A stretch of 64,000 nucleotides of DNA, from positions 95,684 to 159,683 of the forward strand of contig JABAZP010000036.1 in the NCBI GenBank assembly GCA_018608405.1, written 5' to 3'. Below are positions 48,079 to 58,128 of the stretch, in pieces. A program made the position numbers and the translations under genes. The notes beneath the pieces were generated by a model, which was not told the origin of the DNA, did no database searches, and saw only the letters and a program-made list of their open reading frames with translations. Each line of letters begins with the position of its first letter. Position 1 is the stretch's first letter. Source of the stretch: Flavobacteriales bacterium (GTDB lineage Bacteria > Bacteroidota > Bacteroidia > Flavobacteriales_E > Vicingaceae).

Positions 48079-49401
48079 ATGTTTAAAACGTTTAAAAAAG
48101 AGTTTAAGAACTGTAACATATGCTTTGATCAAAAGATTTTGATTGCGGTAAGCGGCGGTGTTGATTCCATGGTCTTGTGGGACTTGATGGAAAAGTCACA
48201 CTATCTTTATGGTGTGGCGCACGTTAATTTTTCACTGCGGGGAGAAGATAGTGATGTTGATGAGGAGATGGTGCGTCGAATTGCTAAAGAACGAAAAACT
48301 CCATTCTTTTCAAAAAAGGTTGACGCGATACAATTTGCAAAAGAAAGTGGTGTTTCAATTCAAATGGCGGCTCGAAGTATACGGTATGATTTCTTTAAGG
48401 AACTTGAAGAAAAGCACGAATACAATAGCCTCGCAACCGCGCACCATTTGGAGGACGATGTTGAAACATTTTTATTGAATCTCAATAGAGGAACGGGAGT
48501 AAAAGGCTTGGCTGGAATTCGCTCTACGGCAGAAAGGTTCAGGCCCTTATTAGGTTTCACGAAATCAGAAATTCGAAAATATGCTGCTGAAAACTCAGTC
48601 GAATTTAGGGAAGATAAGTCTAACGAATCCCAGCAATACGATCGAAATTGGTTTCGTCATAAGATCATAGCGCCTTGGAAAGAAAGGAATCCAAGTTTGT
48701 TGAAGACCATGCGCCAAAACTTACATCACTTGAAGGAGACGTATGATATCCTCGATGAATTTGTAAATCAGCAATCAGCGCAGTTAAATATGGAGTTGGA
48801 GAATGGTTATATTAATTTCTCAACGATTGAAAAATTGGACCGAAAGCAATTTTACCTCTATCACGTTTTATCTCCTCTTGGGTTTACTTCGGTTCAAGTC
48901 AACAACCTATTGGTGTGCATTAAAAAGAAACAAGTGGGTAAGATCTTTATGGGTAAAGACTCAAATATTTTTGTTGACCGTGAAAAAATTGAGATTATCC
49001 ATGGAATTAAAGATGAAGAATCCTTTGTTTATTTAATTGAAAAAAATACAACCTTAATCACTGACCCCATTCGTATTGAATTTCAGCGCTTATTAAAAAA
49101 GGAATACAACTCGGAGATTAAAAGCAAAAAGGAAGAGGTTGTTGATCGCAGTAAATTGGTATTTCCGTTAAAAATCAGAAAATGGACGGCTGGAGATAAA
49201 ATGCAGCCATTGGGAATGACCGGAACTAAAAAAATCAGTGACATTTTAATTGACTTAAAAATATCTCGAGCACAAAAAGAACAAACCTATGTCTTGCTCT
49301 CTGAAGATAAGGTAGTTTGGCTCATTGGGCATCGTTTAGACGAACGTTTTAAGGTGACTGATGAGTCCATTAAATTGTTACGAATAAAGTGTTTTCGCTA
49401 A
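48079..49401 (+). CDS. tilS: tRNA(Ile)-lysidine synthase
   Basis: A 440-residue enzyme that converts C34 of tRNA-Ile (CAU) to lysidine so AUA is read as Ile. The PP-loop ATPase motif is AVSGGVDSM near residue 24, with HVNFSLRGEDSDVDE and ATAHHLEDDVETFLLNLNRGTG following. The C-terminal TilS_C domain is present (IRKWTAGDKMQPLGMTG). The length is usual. It starts on the base after the pabB stop. Confidence 0.96.
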   Translation: MFKTFKKEFKNCNICFDQKILIAVSGGVDSMVLWDLMEKSHYLYGVAHVNFSLRGEDSDVDEEMVRRIAKERKTPFFSKKVDAIQFAKESGVSIQMAARSIRYDFFKELEEKHEYNSLATAHHLEDDVETFLLNLNRGTGVKGLAGIRSTAERFRPLLGFTKSEIRKYAAENSVEFREDKSNESQQYDRNWFRHKIIAPWKERNPSLLKTMRQNLHHLKETYDILDEFVNQQSAQLNMELENGYINFSTIEKLDRKQFYLYHVLSPLGFTSVQVNNLLVCIKKKQVGKIFMGKDSNIFVDREKIEIIHGIKDEESFVYLIEKNTTLITDPIRIEFQRLLKKEYNSEIKSKKEEVVDRSKLVFPLKIRKWTAGDKMQPLGMTGTKKISDILIDLKISRAQKEQTYVLLSEDKVVWLIGHRLDERFKVTDESIKLLRIKCFR

Positions 49402-49516
49402 GTTTTTCAGCGTTACGATTTATATTAAATCATAAAGGTTCTCTTCGTGTGGCGAGCCTTTACGAATAAATATAACATTTATCTTAAATTCGCGCCTACA
49501 CTATAATATCTGAACC

Positions 49517-51979
49517 ATGCGAACATTTTTTCTCAGCATCTTACTGTTTATTTCGGCGACTATTTCTAATGCCCAAATTTTCAACCCGGTAAGCTGGAAA
49601 ACGGAGGTTAAAGAACTAAATAACGGAACATTTGAGCTTCTAATGACCGCTTCAATTGAAGAAGGGTGGCATTTATATTCTCAATCACTTCCTAGTGACG
49701 ATGGCCCGATAGCGACTGAGTTCACGATAAAGGAATCTTCGGATTATGAGTTGATTGGAAAAGTTTCAGAGCCAAAAGCAAAAACTGAGTTCGATCATCA
49801 GTTTGATATGGACTTGAGTTACTTTGAAAAGAAAGTAACCTTCACGCAGAAAATAAAGTCGCTGAATGCAAAAGGTTACAAAGCTGCAGCTGAGGTTTAT
49901 TTCATGGTTTGTGACGCCGAAAAATGCTTGCCACCAGAATATGTCGATTTAGAGTTTAATATTCCTGCTAGTGCTATTGATAGCGAGACTTCTGAGGAAA
50001 AGGAAGTGACTGGAGAAGTATTGGGAAATAAAGAGCCTGAACAAGTAGTTGGTGGAGCAGACGATGTTTCAGACGATTATTTGAATGCGACCAAATGGGA
50101 GTATTTTTCAACTAAAAATGAAGATGGTAGCTATGACTTTCACTTTAAGGGAACGATTGGCGAAGGCTGGCATTTATACTCTCAAAAGCAGAAGTCAGAA
50201 GAGGAGCAGGTAATGGCCACCAAGTTTTATTTAAATAAAGCGATGGAGCCGGATACAGAGACAAAAGAATCTGGTGAGTTGATTTCAAAGTTTGATCCCA
50301 CTGCAGACTTAGACTTGAACTATTATGAAAATGAAGTCGAGTTTGTTCGAACAGTTTCTGACATAACAGGAGAAAAATATTCGATAGAATACGAGTTTAT
50401 TGTTTGTAATGCTTCCATGTGTTTGCCTCCAGAATTAATTGAAGTCGAATTTGACTTGACAACTGGCAAAGGAATGAACGTTTTGCAAATGGAAAATGTG
50501 GAAGCTAATCTAGACGTGTCAACGATTATTCCTCATTTGCCAAACGTAGATTTAGAGAACCCCAAAGGTGAGTGTGTAGATAAAAAAGATGATGACAATG
50601 ATGTGAGCAATGCATGGATTGTGTTTCTTATGGGATTCGGTGGAGGATTAATTGCTTTATTAACGCCATGTGTATTTCCAATGATTCCTTTAACGGTAAG
50701 TTTTTTTACGAAAGGTGACGGTGGTGGAAAGGGGCTGGGAAAAGCAGTATTGTACGGCTTTTTTATCTTTTTAATTTATGCTATTTTAAGTGTTCCTTTT
50801 CATTTTAGTGCCGATCCAGCGCTACTAAGCGAAATTGCAACAAGTGTAATTCTCAATATAATTTTCTTTTTGGTATTTGTCATATTTGCTATATCCTTCT
50901 TTGGTTACTTTGAAATAACACTACCAAGTTCATTAACCAACAAAGCAGACTCAGCTTCGCAAGTTGGCGGAACCTTGGGAATCTTTTTTATGGCATTAAC
51001 CTTAGCGTTAGTTTCGTTTTCTTGTACTGGTCCAATATTAGGAAGTGTATTAGGTTCAGCATTAAAAAATGGACCTTGGCCCATTACAGCAGCTATGAGT
51101 GGCTTTGGTATTGCATTGGGACTTCCATTTGCAGTTTTTGCAGCTTTCCCAAGTATGATGAACAAGCTACCAAAGTCTGGCGGTTGGTTAAATGCAGTAA
51201 AGGTGGTTTTAGGGTTTATCGAGTTGGCTTTAGCATTAAAATTCTTCTCCAATGCAGACTTGGTAGAGCAATGGAATGTGGTTCATAGAGAAACATTCTT
51301 CCTGATTTGGACACTCATCTTTGCAGGTTTAACGCTTTACTTATTTGGATTAATCAAATTTCCTCACGATTCACCAATAACCAAGTTGTCGCCTTTTAGA
51401 AAAGCGTTTGGCATAGTGGTGCTGATTTTTACCATTTACATTGCGCCGGGGGTTATGAAGACGCCACCTTGGAATCATAATTTATTGAGTGGCTTCCCTC
51501 CGCCAACCTTTTACTCTTGGTACGAGAAAGAAACATTCCATGCCCCATTTGATAGTTTCGAAGAGGCTATGGCAGAAGCGAAGCGGGTAAATAAGCCCTT
51601 GTTAATTGATTTTACAGGATGGGCTTGTGTCAATTGCCGGAAAATGGAAGAGTCTGTTTGGACGGTGGAAAGTATTAAGGAGAAGTTAGAGAATGATTTC
51701 GTTTTAGTTTCACTGTATGTGGATGATAAAGTAAAATTGCCAGAAGAGCAACAAGGTGTTTTTGAATACATGGCTGGTGGAGAAAAGAAGAAAAAGAAGA
51801 TCAAGACCATTGGAAACAAATGGGCGACTTTTCAAACGCAAGTATTTAATAACAACTCTCAGCCATACTATGTGATGCTAAGCCCTGATGGATACCTTCT
51901 AGGTAACCCCGTAGGTTACACGCCAAGTGTGGAGGAATACTCTGACTTTTTAGATTGCGGAATAGAGGCAGCGAAGTAG
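49517..51979 (+). CDS. dsbD: Thiol:disulfide interchange protein DsbD with duplicated N-terminal domain
   Basis: An 820-residue protein carrying reducing power from cytoplasm to periplasm. After the signal peptide (to ISNAQ, residue 20), two DsbD-alpha-like domains follow in tandem, about 25-150 and 190-312, each with GWHLYSQ and a Cys-x4-Cys-LPP pair (Cys132/137; Cys297/302). The membrane part has the two key cysteines in TPCVFPMIPLTV and FSCTGPILGS. The C-terminal thioredoxin domain has CVNC in FTGWACVNCRKMEE. It is monocistronic and the last gene before the repeat-filled gap. Confidence 0.93.
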   Translation: MRTFFLSILLFISATISNAQIFNPVSWKTEVKELNNGTFELLMTASIEEGWHLYSQSLPSDDGPIATEFTIKESSDYELIGKVSEPKAKTEFDHQFDMDLSYFEKKVTFTQKIKSLNAKGYKAAAEVYFMVCDAEKCLPPEYVDLEFNIPASAIDSETSEEKEVTGEVLGNKEPEQVVGGADDVSDDYLNATKWEYFSTKNEDGSYDFHFKGTIGEGWHLYSQKQKSEEEQVMATKFYLNKAMEPDTETKESGELISKFDPTADLDLNYYENEVEFVRTVSDITGEKYSIEYEFIVCNASMCLPPELIEVEFDLTTGKGMNVLQMENVEANLDVSTIIPHLPNVDLENPKGECVDKKDDDNDVSNAWIVFLMGFGGGLIALLTPCVFPMIPLTVSFFTKGDGGGKGLGKAVLYGFFIFLIYAILSVPFHFSADPALLSEIATSVILNIIFFLVFVIFAISFFGYFEITLPSSLTNKADSASQVGGTLGIFFMALTLALVSFSCTGPILGSVLGSALKNGPWPITAAMSGFGIALGLPFAVFAAFPSMMNKLPKSGGWLNAVKVVLGFIELALALKFFSNADLVEQWNVVHRETFFLIWTLIFAGLTLYLFGLIKFPHDSPITKLSPFRKAFGIVVLIFTIYIAPGVMKTPPWNHNLLSGFPPPTFYSWYEKETFHAPFDSFEEAMAEAKRVNKPLLIDFTGWACVNCRKMEESVWTVESIKEKLENDFVLVSLYVDDKVKLPEEQQGVFEYMAGGEKKKKKIKTIGNKWATFQTQVFNNNSQPYYVMLSPDGYLLGNPVGYTPSVEEYSDFLDCGIEAAK

Positions 51980-52015
51980 AAGGGAGTGCAATCCTGATTA
52001 TCTAATCTTCGATAC

Positions 52016-52032
52016 GTTCCAATGCTTGGAAC
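52016..52032. repeat. Perfect palindrome GTTCCAA-TGC-TTGGAAC
   Basis: Seven-bp arms around three bases. Its right arm is the start of the first 46-bp repeat copy. Confidence 0.6.
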
Positions 52033-52071
52033 ACTCAGTCTAACACTCTAGAGCGAATGTGGAACAAAATG
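52026..52071 (+). repeat. 46-bp repeat, copy 1
   Basis: Starts TTGGAACACTC, contains CTAGAG and ends AAAATG. It differs from copy 3 at four of 46 positions. Confidence 0.75.
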
Positions 52072-52081
52072 ACCGTTAGCG

Positions 52082-52096
52082 CGGACTTGTAGTCCG
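52082..52096. repeat. REP-like palindrome CGGACT-TGT-AGTCCG
   Basis: Perfect 6-bp arms with a 3-base loop. The type matches small REP hairpins of Bacteroidota; no transposase gene is in the window. Confidence 0.55.
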
Positions 52097-52314
52097 TGAA
52101 AATTTTCAGAAAGCAACATTTCGCAGTTGAAGAAGAAGAGGCAAACGACCCTTTTTATCGACCAAACCTCCGCAGTGGTTTGTAACCCGGCGGGATGTTA
52201 TCGAAATTCAATGTAGCAAAGAGTTTACTTTATTTCGGCAGCGATTACTATAAATTTTTATTAGTGAGTTTTTTTAGTAATTGTAATTGTGTTGTATAGT
52301 TTAATTTTAAGTAA

Positions 52315-52337
52315 CCGCAGGGTTGCAAACCCCGCGG
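52315..52337. repeat. REP-like palindrome with 10-bp arms around GCA
   Basis: Arms CCGCAGGGTT and AACCCCGCGG pair at nine of ten positions. A related, partly decayed GC-rich piece lies at 52171-52195 (CGCAGTGGTTTGTAACCCGG). Confidence 0.6.
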
Positions 52338-52370
52338 AGCAAATTTTCTTGACTTCTTATGTTTTAATGT

Positions 52371-52416
52371 TTGGAACACTCTGCCTGACAATCTAGAGGA
52401 AGCATCCAATGAAATG
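52371..52416 (+). repeat. 46-bp repeat, copy 2 (diverged)
   Basis: Shares the TTGGAACACTCTG start, TCTAGAG core and AATGAAATG end with the other copies; its second half is diverged. Copy 3 starts 48 bases later, nearly in tandem. Confidence 0.65.
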
Positions 52417-52418
52417 CA

Positions 52419-52464
52419 TTGGAACAATCTGTCTGACACTCTAGAGCGAATGTGCAACAAAATG
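52419..52464 (+). repeat. 46-bp repeat, copy 3
   Basis: Close to copy 1 (42 of 46 positions). It is joined to copy 2 through the palindrome CCAATG-AAATG-CATTGG at 52406-52422. Confidence 0.75.
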
Positions 52465-52479
52465 CCTGAAACAGGAAAT

Positions 52480-52516
52480 AAAAAAGGCGATTCAAGTATT
52501 CGCTTAAATCGCCCTT
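52480..52516 (-). terminator. Probable terminator of katG
   Basis: GGCGATT (52486-52492) pairs with AATCGCC (52507-52513), with further pairing inside; on the minus strand it is followed by a T run. It begins 21 bases past the katG stop. Confidence 0.7.
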
Positions 52517-52536
52517 CTTTTATCAATGTTCTTCGT

Positions 52537-54828
<2,292 letters not shown>

Positions 54829-55044
54829 TTATATTTTGTTAATGGCGTATGACCGTAAATTTAATTTTTTTATATAATCAGGCAGCAATTAAGCCGCCAT
54901 TTTAATGGCACTGTTATATATTATGAGAAAACATAGTTTCAATTTTAGCCCTGTTAGAAAACGATGATGCTCTCCGGTTTAAATTAGAACAACTTTTGTC
55001 AATTCCTCTCGTTCACTGCTATATTTTTCTCATTTTCGTAGTTC

Positions 55045-56133
55045 GTGAGCCATAAAAAGAAAATAGTTGTAAGTGTTAGCTCAGACTTGAGTACTGATCA
55101 GAGGGTGCAAAAGGTTTGTAATACCTTAGCGACTAATAATTTTGAAGTGTTGGTTCTAGGCAGACAGCTACCTCATAGTCCGAAGTTTGGAAGCTTGAAC
55201 TATTCCCATAAACGTTTTCGATTGTGGTTCAATAAAGGCGCCCTTTTTTATGCGAATTTGAATGTTTGCTTGTTTTTTACACTTCTTTTTTCCAAATCGA
55301 ATATCCTTTATGCCAATGACTTGGATACACTTTTGGCGAATTACCTTGTTTCTAAACTAAGGAGCAAACCTTTGGTTTACGACAGTCACGAATACTTTAC
55401 ACAGGTGCCTGAGTTGGTAAACAGACCCTCGGTGCAGCGCATTTGGGAGCGAATTGAAAAGGCCATTCTTCCGAAGTTGAAACATTGCATTACCGTAACG
55501 GAGCAAATTGCTAAGGTTTACAAAAAAAAGTATAACACTCACTTTGCGGTGATGCGAAACTTTCCCTTGCTTCAAGATCAACAATTGGAGGAGAAAGAGA
55601 ATTTTATTGTTTACCAAGGGGCTTTAAATGTGGGCCGTGGTCTGGAAGAATTGATAGCTGCAATGCCTTTTGTAAACGCTAAGTTGTGGATTGCCGGAGC
55701 AGGCGATATTGAAGATCAATTGAGGCAAAAAGTTCAAGATTCAAACTTAAGTGACAAAGTTATTTTCTTGGGTAGGTTAGATCCTATTGAGCTGAGAGGA
55801 TATACTCAAAAGGCAAAACTGGGCATGTCCATTGAGCACAAAATGGGCTTGAATTATACCTATGCGCTACCCAATAAAATCTTTGATTACATCCATTGTG
55901 AAACACCAGTACTTTATGCAGATTTGATAGAGGTGAAGAAGGTTCTCCAAGGAGCAGCTATTGGAGAAGAGTTGGAAAGCTACGAGTCAAAAGTCCTAGC
56001 TCAGCAAATTAATCACATGCTGGAATCAGCAAATTACAAAGGGTGGCAACAAAACTGTTTAAAGCTTAGAAAAGAGTTAAATTGGCAACAAGAAGAAAAA
56101 GTTCTCTTTAAAATGATGGACCAACTTGAGTAA
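55045..56133 (+). CDS. Glycosyltransferase, GT-B fold (GT4-like)
   Basis: A 362-residue enzyme. The N-terminal domain opens VVSVSSDLSTDQRVQKVCNTLATNNFEVLVLGR, a pattern seen in Bacteroidota GT4-type enzymes, with YDSHEYFTQVPEL in the middle. The C-terminal domain has VYQGALNVGRGLEELIAAM, WIAGAGDIEDQLR and the nucleotide-sugar site YALPNKIFDYIHCETPVL. The donor and acceptor are unknown. The start is GTG at 55045. The next glycosyltransferase gene starts eight bases before its stop. Confidence 0.85.
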   Translation: MSHKKKIVVSVSSDLSTDQRVQKVCNTLATNNFEVLVLGRQLPHSPKFGSLNYSHKRFRLWFNKGALFYANLNVCLFFTLLFSKSNILYANDLDTLLANYLVSKLRSKPLVYDSHEYFTQVPELVNRPSVQRIWERIEKAILPKLKHCITVTEQIAKVYKKKYNTHFAVMRNFPLLQDQQLEEKENFIVYQGALNVGRGLEELIAAMPFVNAKLWIAGAGDIEDQLRQKVQDSNLSDKVIFLGRLDPIELRGYTQKAKLGMSIEHKMGLNYTYALPNKIFDYIHCETPVLYADLIEVKKVLQGAAIGEELESYESKVLAQQINHMLESANYKGWQQNCLKLRKELNWQQEEKVLFKMMDQLE

Positions 56134-57256
56134 AATCGATTTACATATCGTTTCTTTTAACGTGCCTTTTCCTGCAGATTATGGAGGTGTGATTGATGTT
56201 TATTATAAACTCAAAGCGCTTTCTGATTTGGGTATTCGAGTGGCCTTGCATTGTTTTGATTATGGTAGAGGCGAGCAACCAAAGTTAAACGAAGTAGCCG
56301 CTGAAGTTCATTACTATCTAAGAGATGTAAATAAATTGATAGCCGTTTTTTCTTCTCCCTTTACGGTTAAAAGCAGAATTAGCAAGGAATTGTTAGTTCG
56401 ATTAGCTGCCGATGATGCACCCATATTATTCGAAAGTTTACAATCTTGTTTATATCTAGACCACCCTAGTTTAGCCGATAAAAGGAAGTGGGTGAGGGCT
56501 CATAATGTAGAACACGACTATTACAGAAGTTTGGCCAAATACGAGAGCGCAGGAGTTCGAAAAATATACTATTTAAAGGAAGCGGTTGCTTTGGAAAAAT
56601 TCGAATCCGTATTAGAACATGCTGATGGAGTGCTTGCTATTTCAACCAAGGATACAAACTACTTCAAAGAAATTGGGTTAACCGCTCATTATTTGCCTGC
56701 GTTTTACAATAGATTTGAGTTCAACGAAAAAGCGGTGATTGAAATAGATGAAGTTGCACTTTATCATGGCAATTTACAGGTAGAAGAGAATGTTGAGGCG
56801 GTCCTGTTTTTGTTAGAAGTGTTTAAAGAATTGCCGTTTCGTTTGATCATAGCAGGAAATAAACCAGGATTTTCCATATCCAAAGCTGCGCGAGCATTAT
56901 CGAACGTGCAAGTTATGGAAAGTCCTAGCGATGAACAGCTTTTCGATTTAATTCATTCGTCAAAGTTGAATTGTCTACCGACTTTTCAAGCTACAGGAAT
57001 TAAGTTGAAATTACTGCATGCACTTTGTTCTGGCAATCAAGTATTGGTGAACTCAGAAATGTTGGAAGGGACAGATTTGGGTCAATTCTGCGAAATGGCA
57101 AGTAGTGTTCAAAACTGGCGGGAAGTTATCACTCAGATGATGAATAATGAGTTGGATTTATCGAAAATTGCAAATAGGAGAGAGCAAGTAAAGGCGCTAT
57201 TCAATAACCAACAAAACGCTATGCAGTTGGCGGAATGGTTGGGGTTGGCTCAATAA
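56126..57256 (+). CDS. Glycosyltransferase, GT-B fold, second of a pair
   Basis: A 376-residue protein with the donor-domain features of GT-B enzymes: VSFNVPFPADYGGVIDVYYKLKALSDLGI at the N-terminus, VRAHNVEHDYYRSLAKYE in the middle, and VALYHGNLQVEENVEAVLFLL plus LHALCSGNQVLVN in the C-terminal half. It starts at TTG 56126 inside the previous gene, so translation is coupled. It probably acts in the same glycan pathway as its neighbour. Its 3' end overlaps the convergent FtsE-like gene by 38 bases. Confidence 0.82.
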   Translation: MSKIDLHIVSFNVPFPADYGGVIDVYYKLKALSDLGIRVALHCFDYGRGEQPKLNEVAAEVHYYLRDVNKLIAVFSSPFTVKSRISKELLVRLAADDAPILFESLQSCLYLDHPSLADKRKWVRAHNVEHDYYRSLAKYESAGVRKIYYLKEAVALEKFESVLEHADGVLAISTKDTNYFKEIGLTAHYLPAFYNRFEFNEKAVIEIDEVALYHGNLQVEENVEAVLFLLEVFKELPFRLIIAGNKPGFSISKAARALSNVQVMESPSDEQLFDLIHSSKLNCLPTFQATGIKLKLLHALCSGNQVLVNSEMLEGTDLGQFCEMASSVQNWREVITQMMNNELDLSKIANRREQVKALFNNQQNAMQLAEWLGLAQ

Positions 57257-57914
57257 TCGTTTCGTTTTCAAATTGCAATATTCTACCGGGAAACTTTCGC
57301 ATCATGTCGTAGTCGTGCGTGGCAATCAGTACCGCTTTGTCCTTCTGACTAATGGAAACCAGCAGTTTCATGATTTCTAGAGAAGTTTCAGGATCCAAAT
57401 TTCCTGTCGGCTCATCTGCTAAAATAATTTCAGGGTCATTGAGTAGAGCTCTTGCGATAGCAACGCGTTGTTGCTCGCCACCAGAAAGTTCATGTGGCAT
57501 TTTGAAACCCTTATTTCCTAGACCAACTTTTTCCAATACAATTTGAATCCCTTTGCTGATTTCCTTTTTGTTTTTCCAGCCAGTAGCTTTCATCACAAAC
57601 TTTAAGTTGTTGTTCACCGTTCGGTCAGAGAGTAACTGAAAATCTTGAAAAACAATTCCAATTTTTCTTCTCAGGAAGGGTATTTTTTTGCGGCTCAACT
57701 TCTTCAGGTCAAGACCTGCGACGGTTGCATCTCCTTCTTTTAGCTTTAATTCGCCGTAAAGCGTTTTTAAAAAGCTGCTTTTCCCAGAACCATTTTTTCC
57801 AACAAGGTACACGAGTTCCCCTTTTTCAATTCTTAAACCGAGATTGGAAAGCACTAAGTTTTTTTGTTGAAAAACATTAACGCTGTTTAATTCAATAATG
57901 GCTGTTCCAGGCAT
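57219..57914 (-). CDS. ftsE: FtsE-like ABC transporter ATP-binding protein
   Basis: A 231-residue ABC ATPase: Walker [11 protein letters not shown] near residue 38, Q-loop [20 protein letters not shown], signature [18 protein letters not shown] and Walker [17 protein letters not shown]. The [11 protein letters not shown] and DEPTGNLDP wording fits FtsE, which with FtsX activates cell-wall hydrolases at division. No ftsX adjoins, so other MacB-like ATPases are possible. Its last 38 bases lie antisense to the glycosyltransferase end. Confidence 0.82.
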   Translation of the reverse strand: MPGTAIIELNSVNVFQQKNLVLSNLGLRIEKGELVYLVGKNGSGKSSFLKTLYGELKLKEGDATVAGLDLKKLSRKKIPFLRRKIGIVFQDFQLLSDRTVNNNLKFVMKATGWKNKKEISKGIQIVLEKVGLGNKGFKMPHELSGGEQQRVAIARALLNDPEIILADEPTGNLDPETSLEIMKLLVSISQKDKAVLIATHDYDMMRKFPGRILQFENETIIEPTPTIPPTA

Positions 57915-58061
57915 GAGTTAGAGGTTTCAAACAAAGATAGAAATTTAAGAAGGGAGAAGTGAATAATGGCTCTAAAAAAACCGAGAAATGAGAACAATTC
58001 TTTTAACAAAAAATCGTTGAAAACTTAGGCAAATACTAAGATTCTCACGAAACGATACGGG

Positions 58062-58094
58062 TATCTTTAGTAGCTGTATCCCAAGACGGGATGC
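58062..58094 (+). promoter_or_regulatory. Possible promoter box and leader hairpin of the TPR gene
   Basis: TATCTTTA (58062-58069), one mismatch from TAnnTTTG, is followed by a GTATCCC/GGGATGC hairpin at 58076-58094. The transcript would start at or just before the hairpin, leaving a structured leader of about 50 bases. Confidence 0.35.
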
Positions 58095-58128
58095 TGCCAG
58101 TTTACACCGCGAAATTCAACCAATTATT

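Larger units (their letters stand above)
51980..52536. other. Gene-free gap filled with repeat elements
   Basis: 557 bases without a credible gene, between dsbD and katG. It holds three copies of a 46-bp repeat (52026, 52371, 52419), several REP-like palindromes (52082-52096, 52315-52337) and the katG terminator. A 92-codon minus-strand frame at 52248-52526 runs through these repeats and is not accepted as a gene. Confidence 0.8.

Noticed and set aside
49434..49462. Hairpin after tilS as a terminator
   Set aside because: The arms pair imperfectly and no T run follows, so it is not listed as a terminator.
52371..52464. CRISPR array
   Set aside because: The two adjacent copies follow each other with no spacer of usual length, the third copy is 300 bases away, and there are no cas genes.
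52248..52526. 92-codon open frame on the minus strand
   Set aside because: It runs through the 46-bp repeats, a REP-like hairpin and the katG terminator, and its translation has no recognisable domain.
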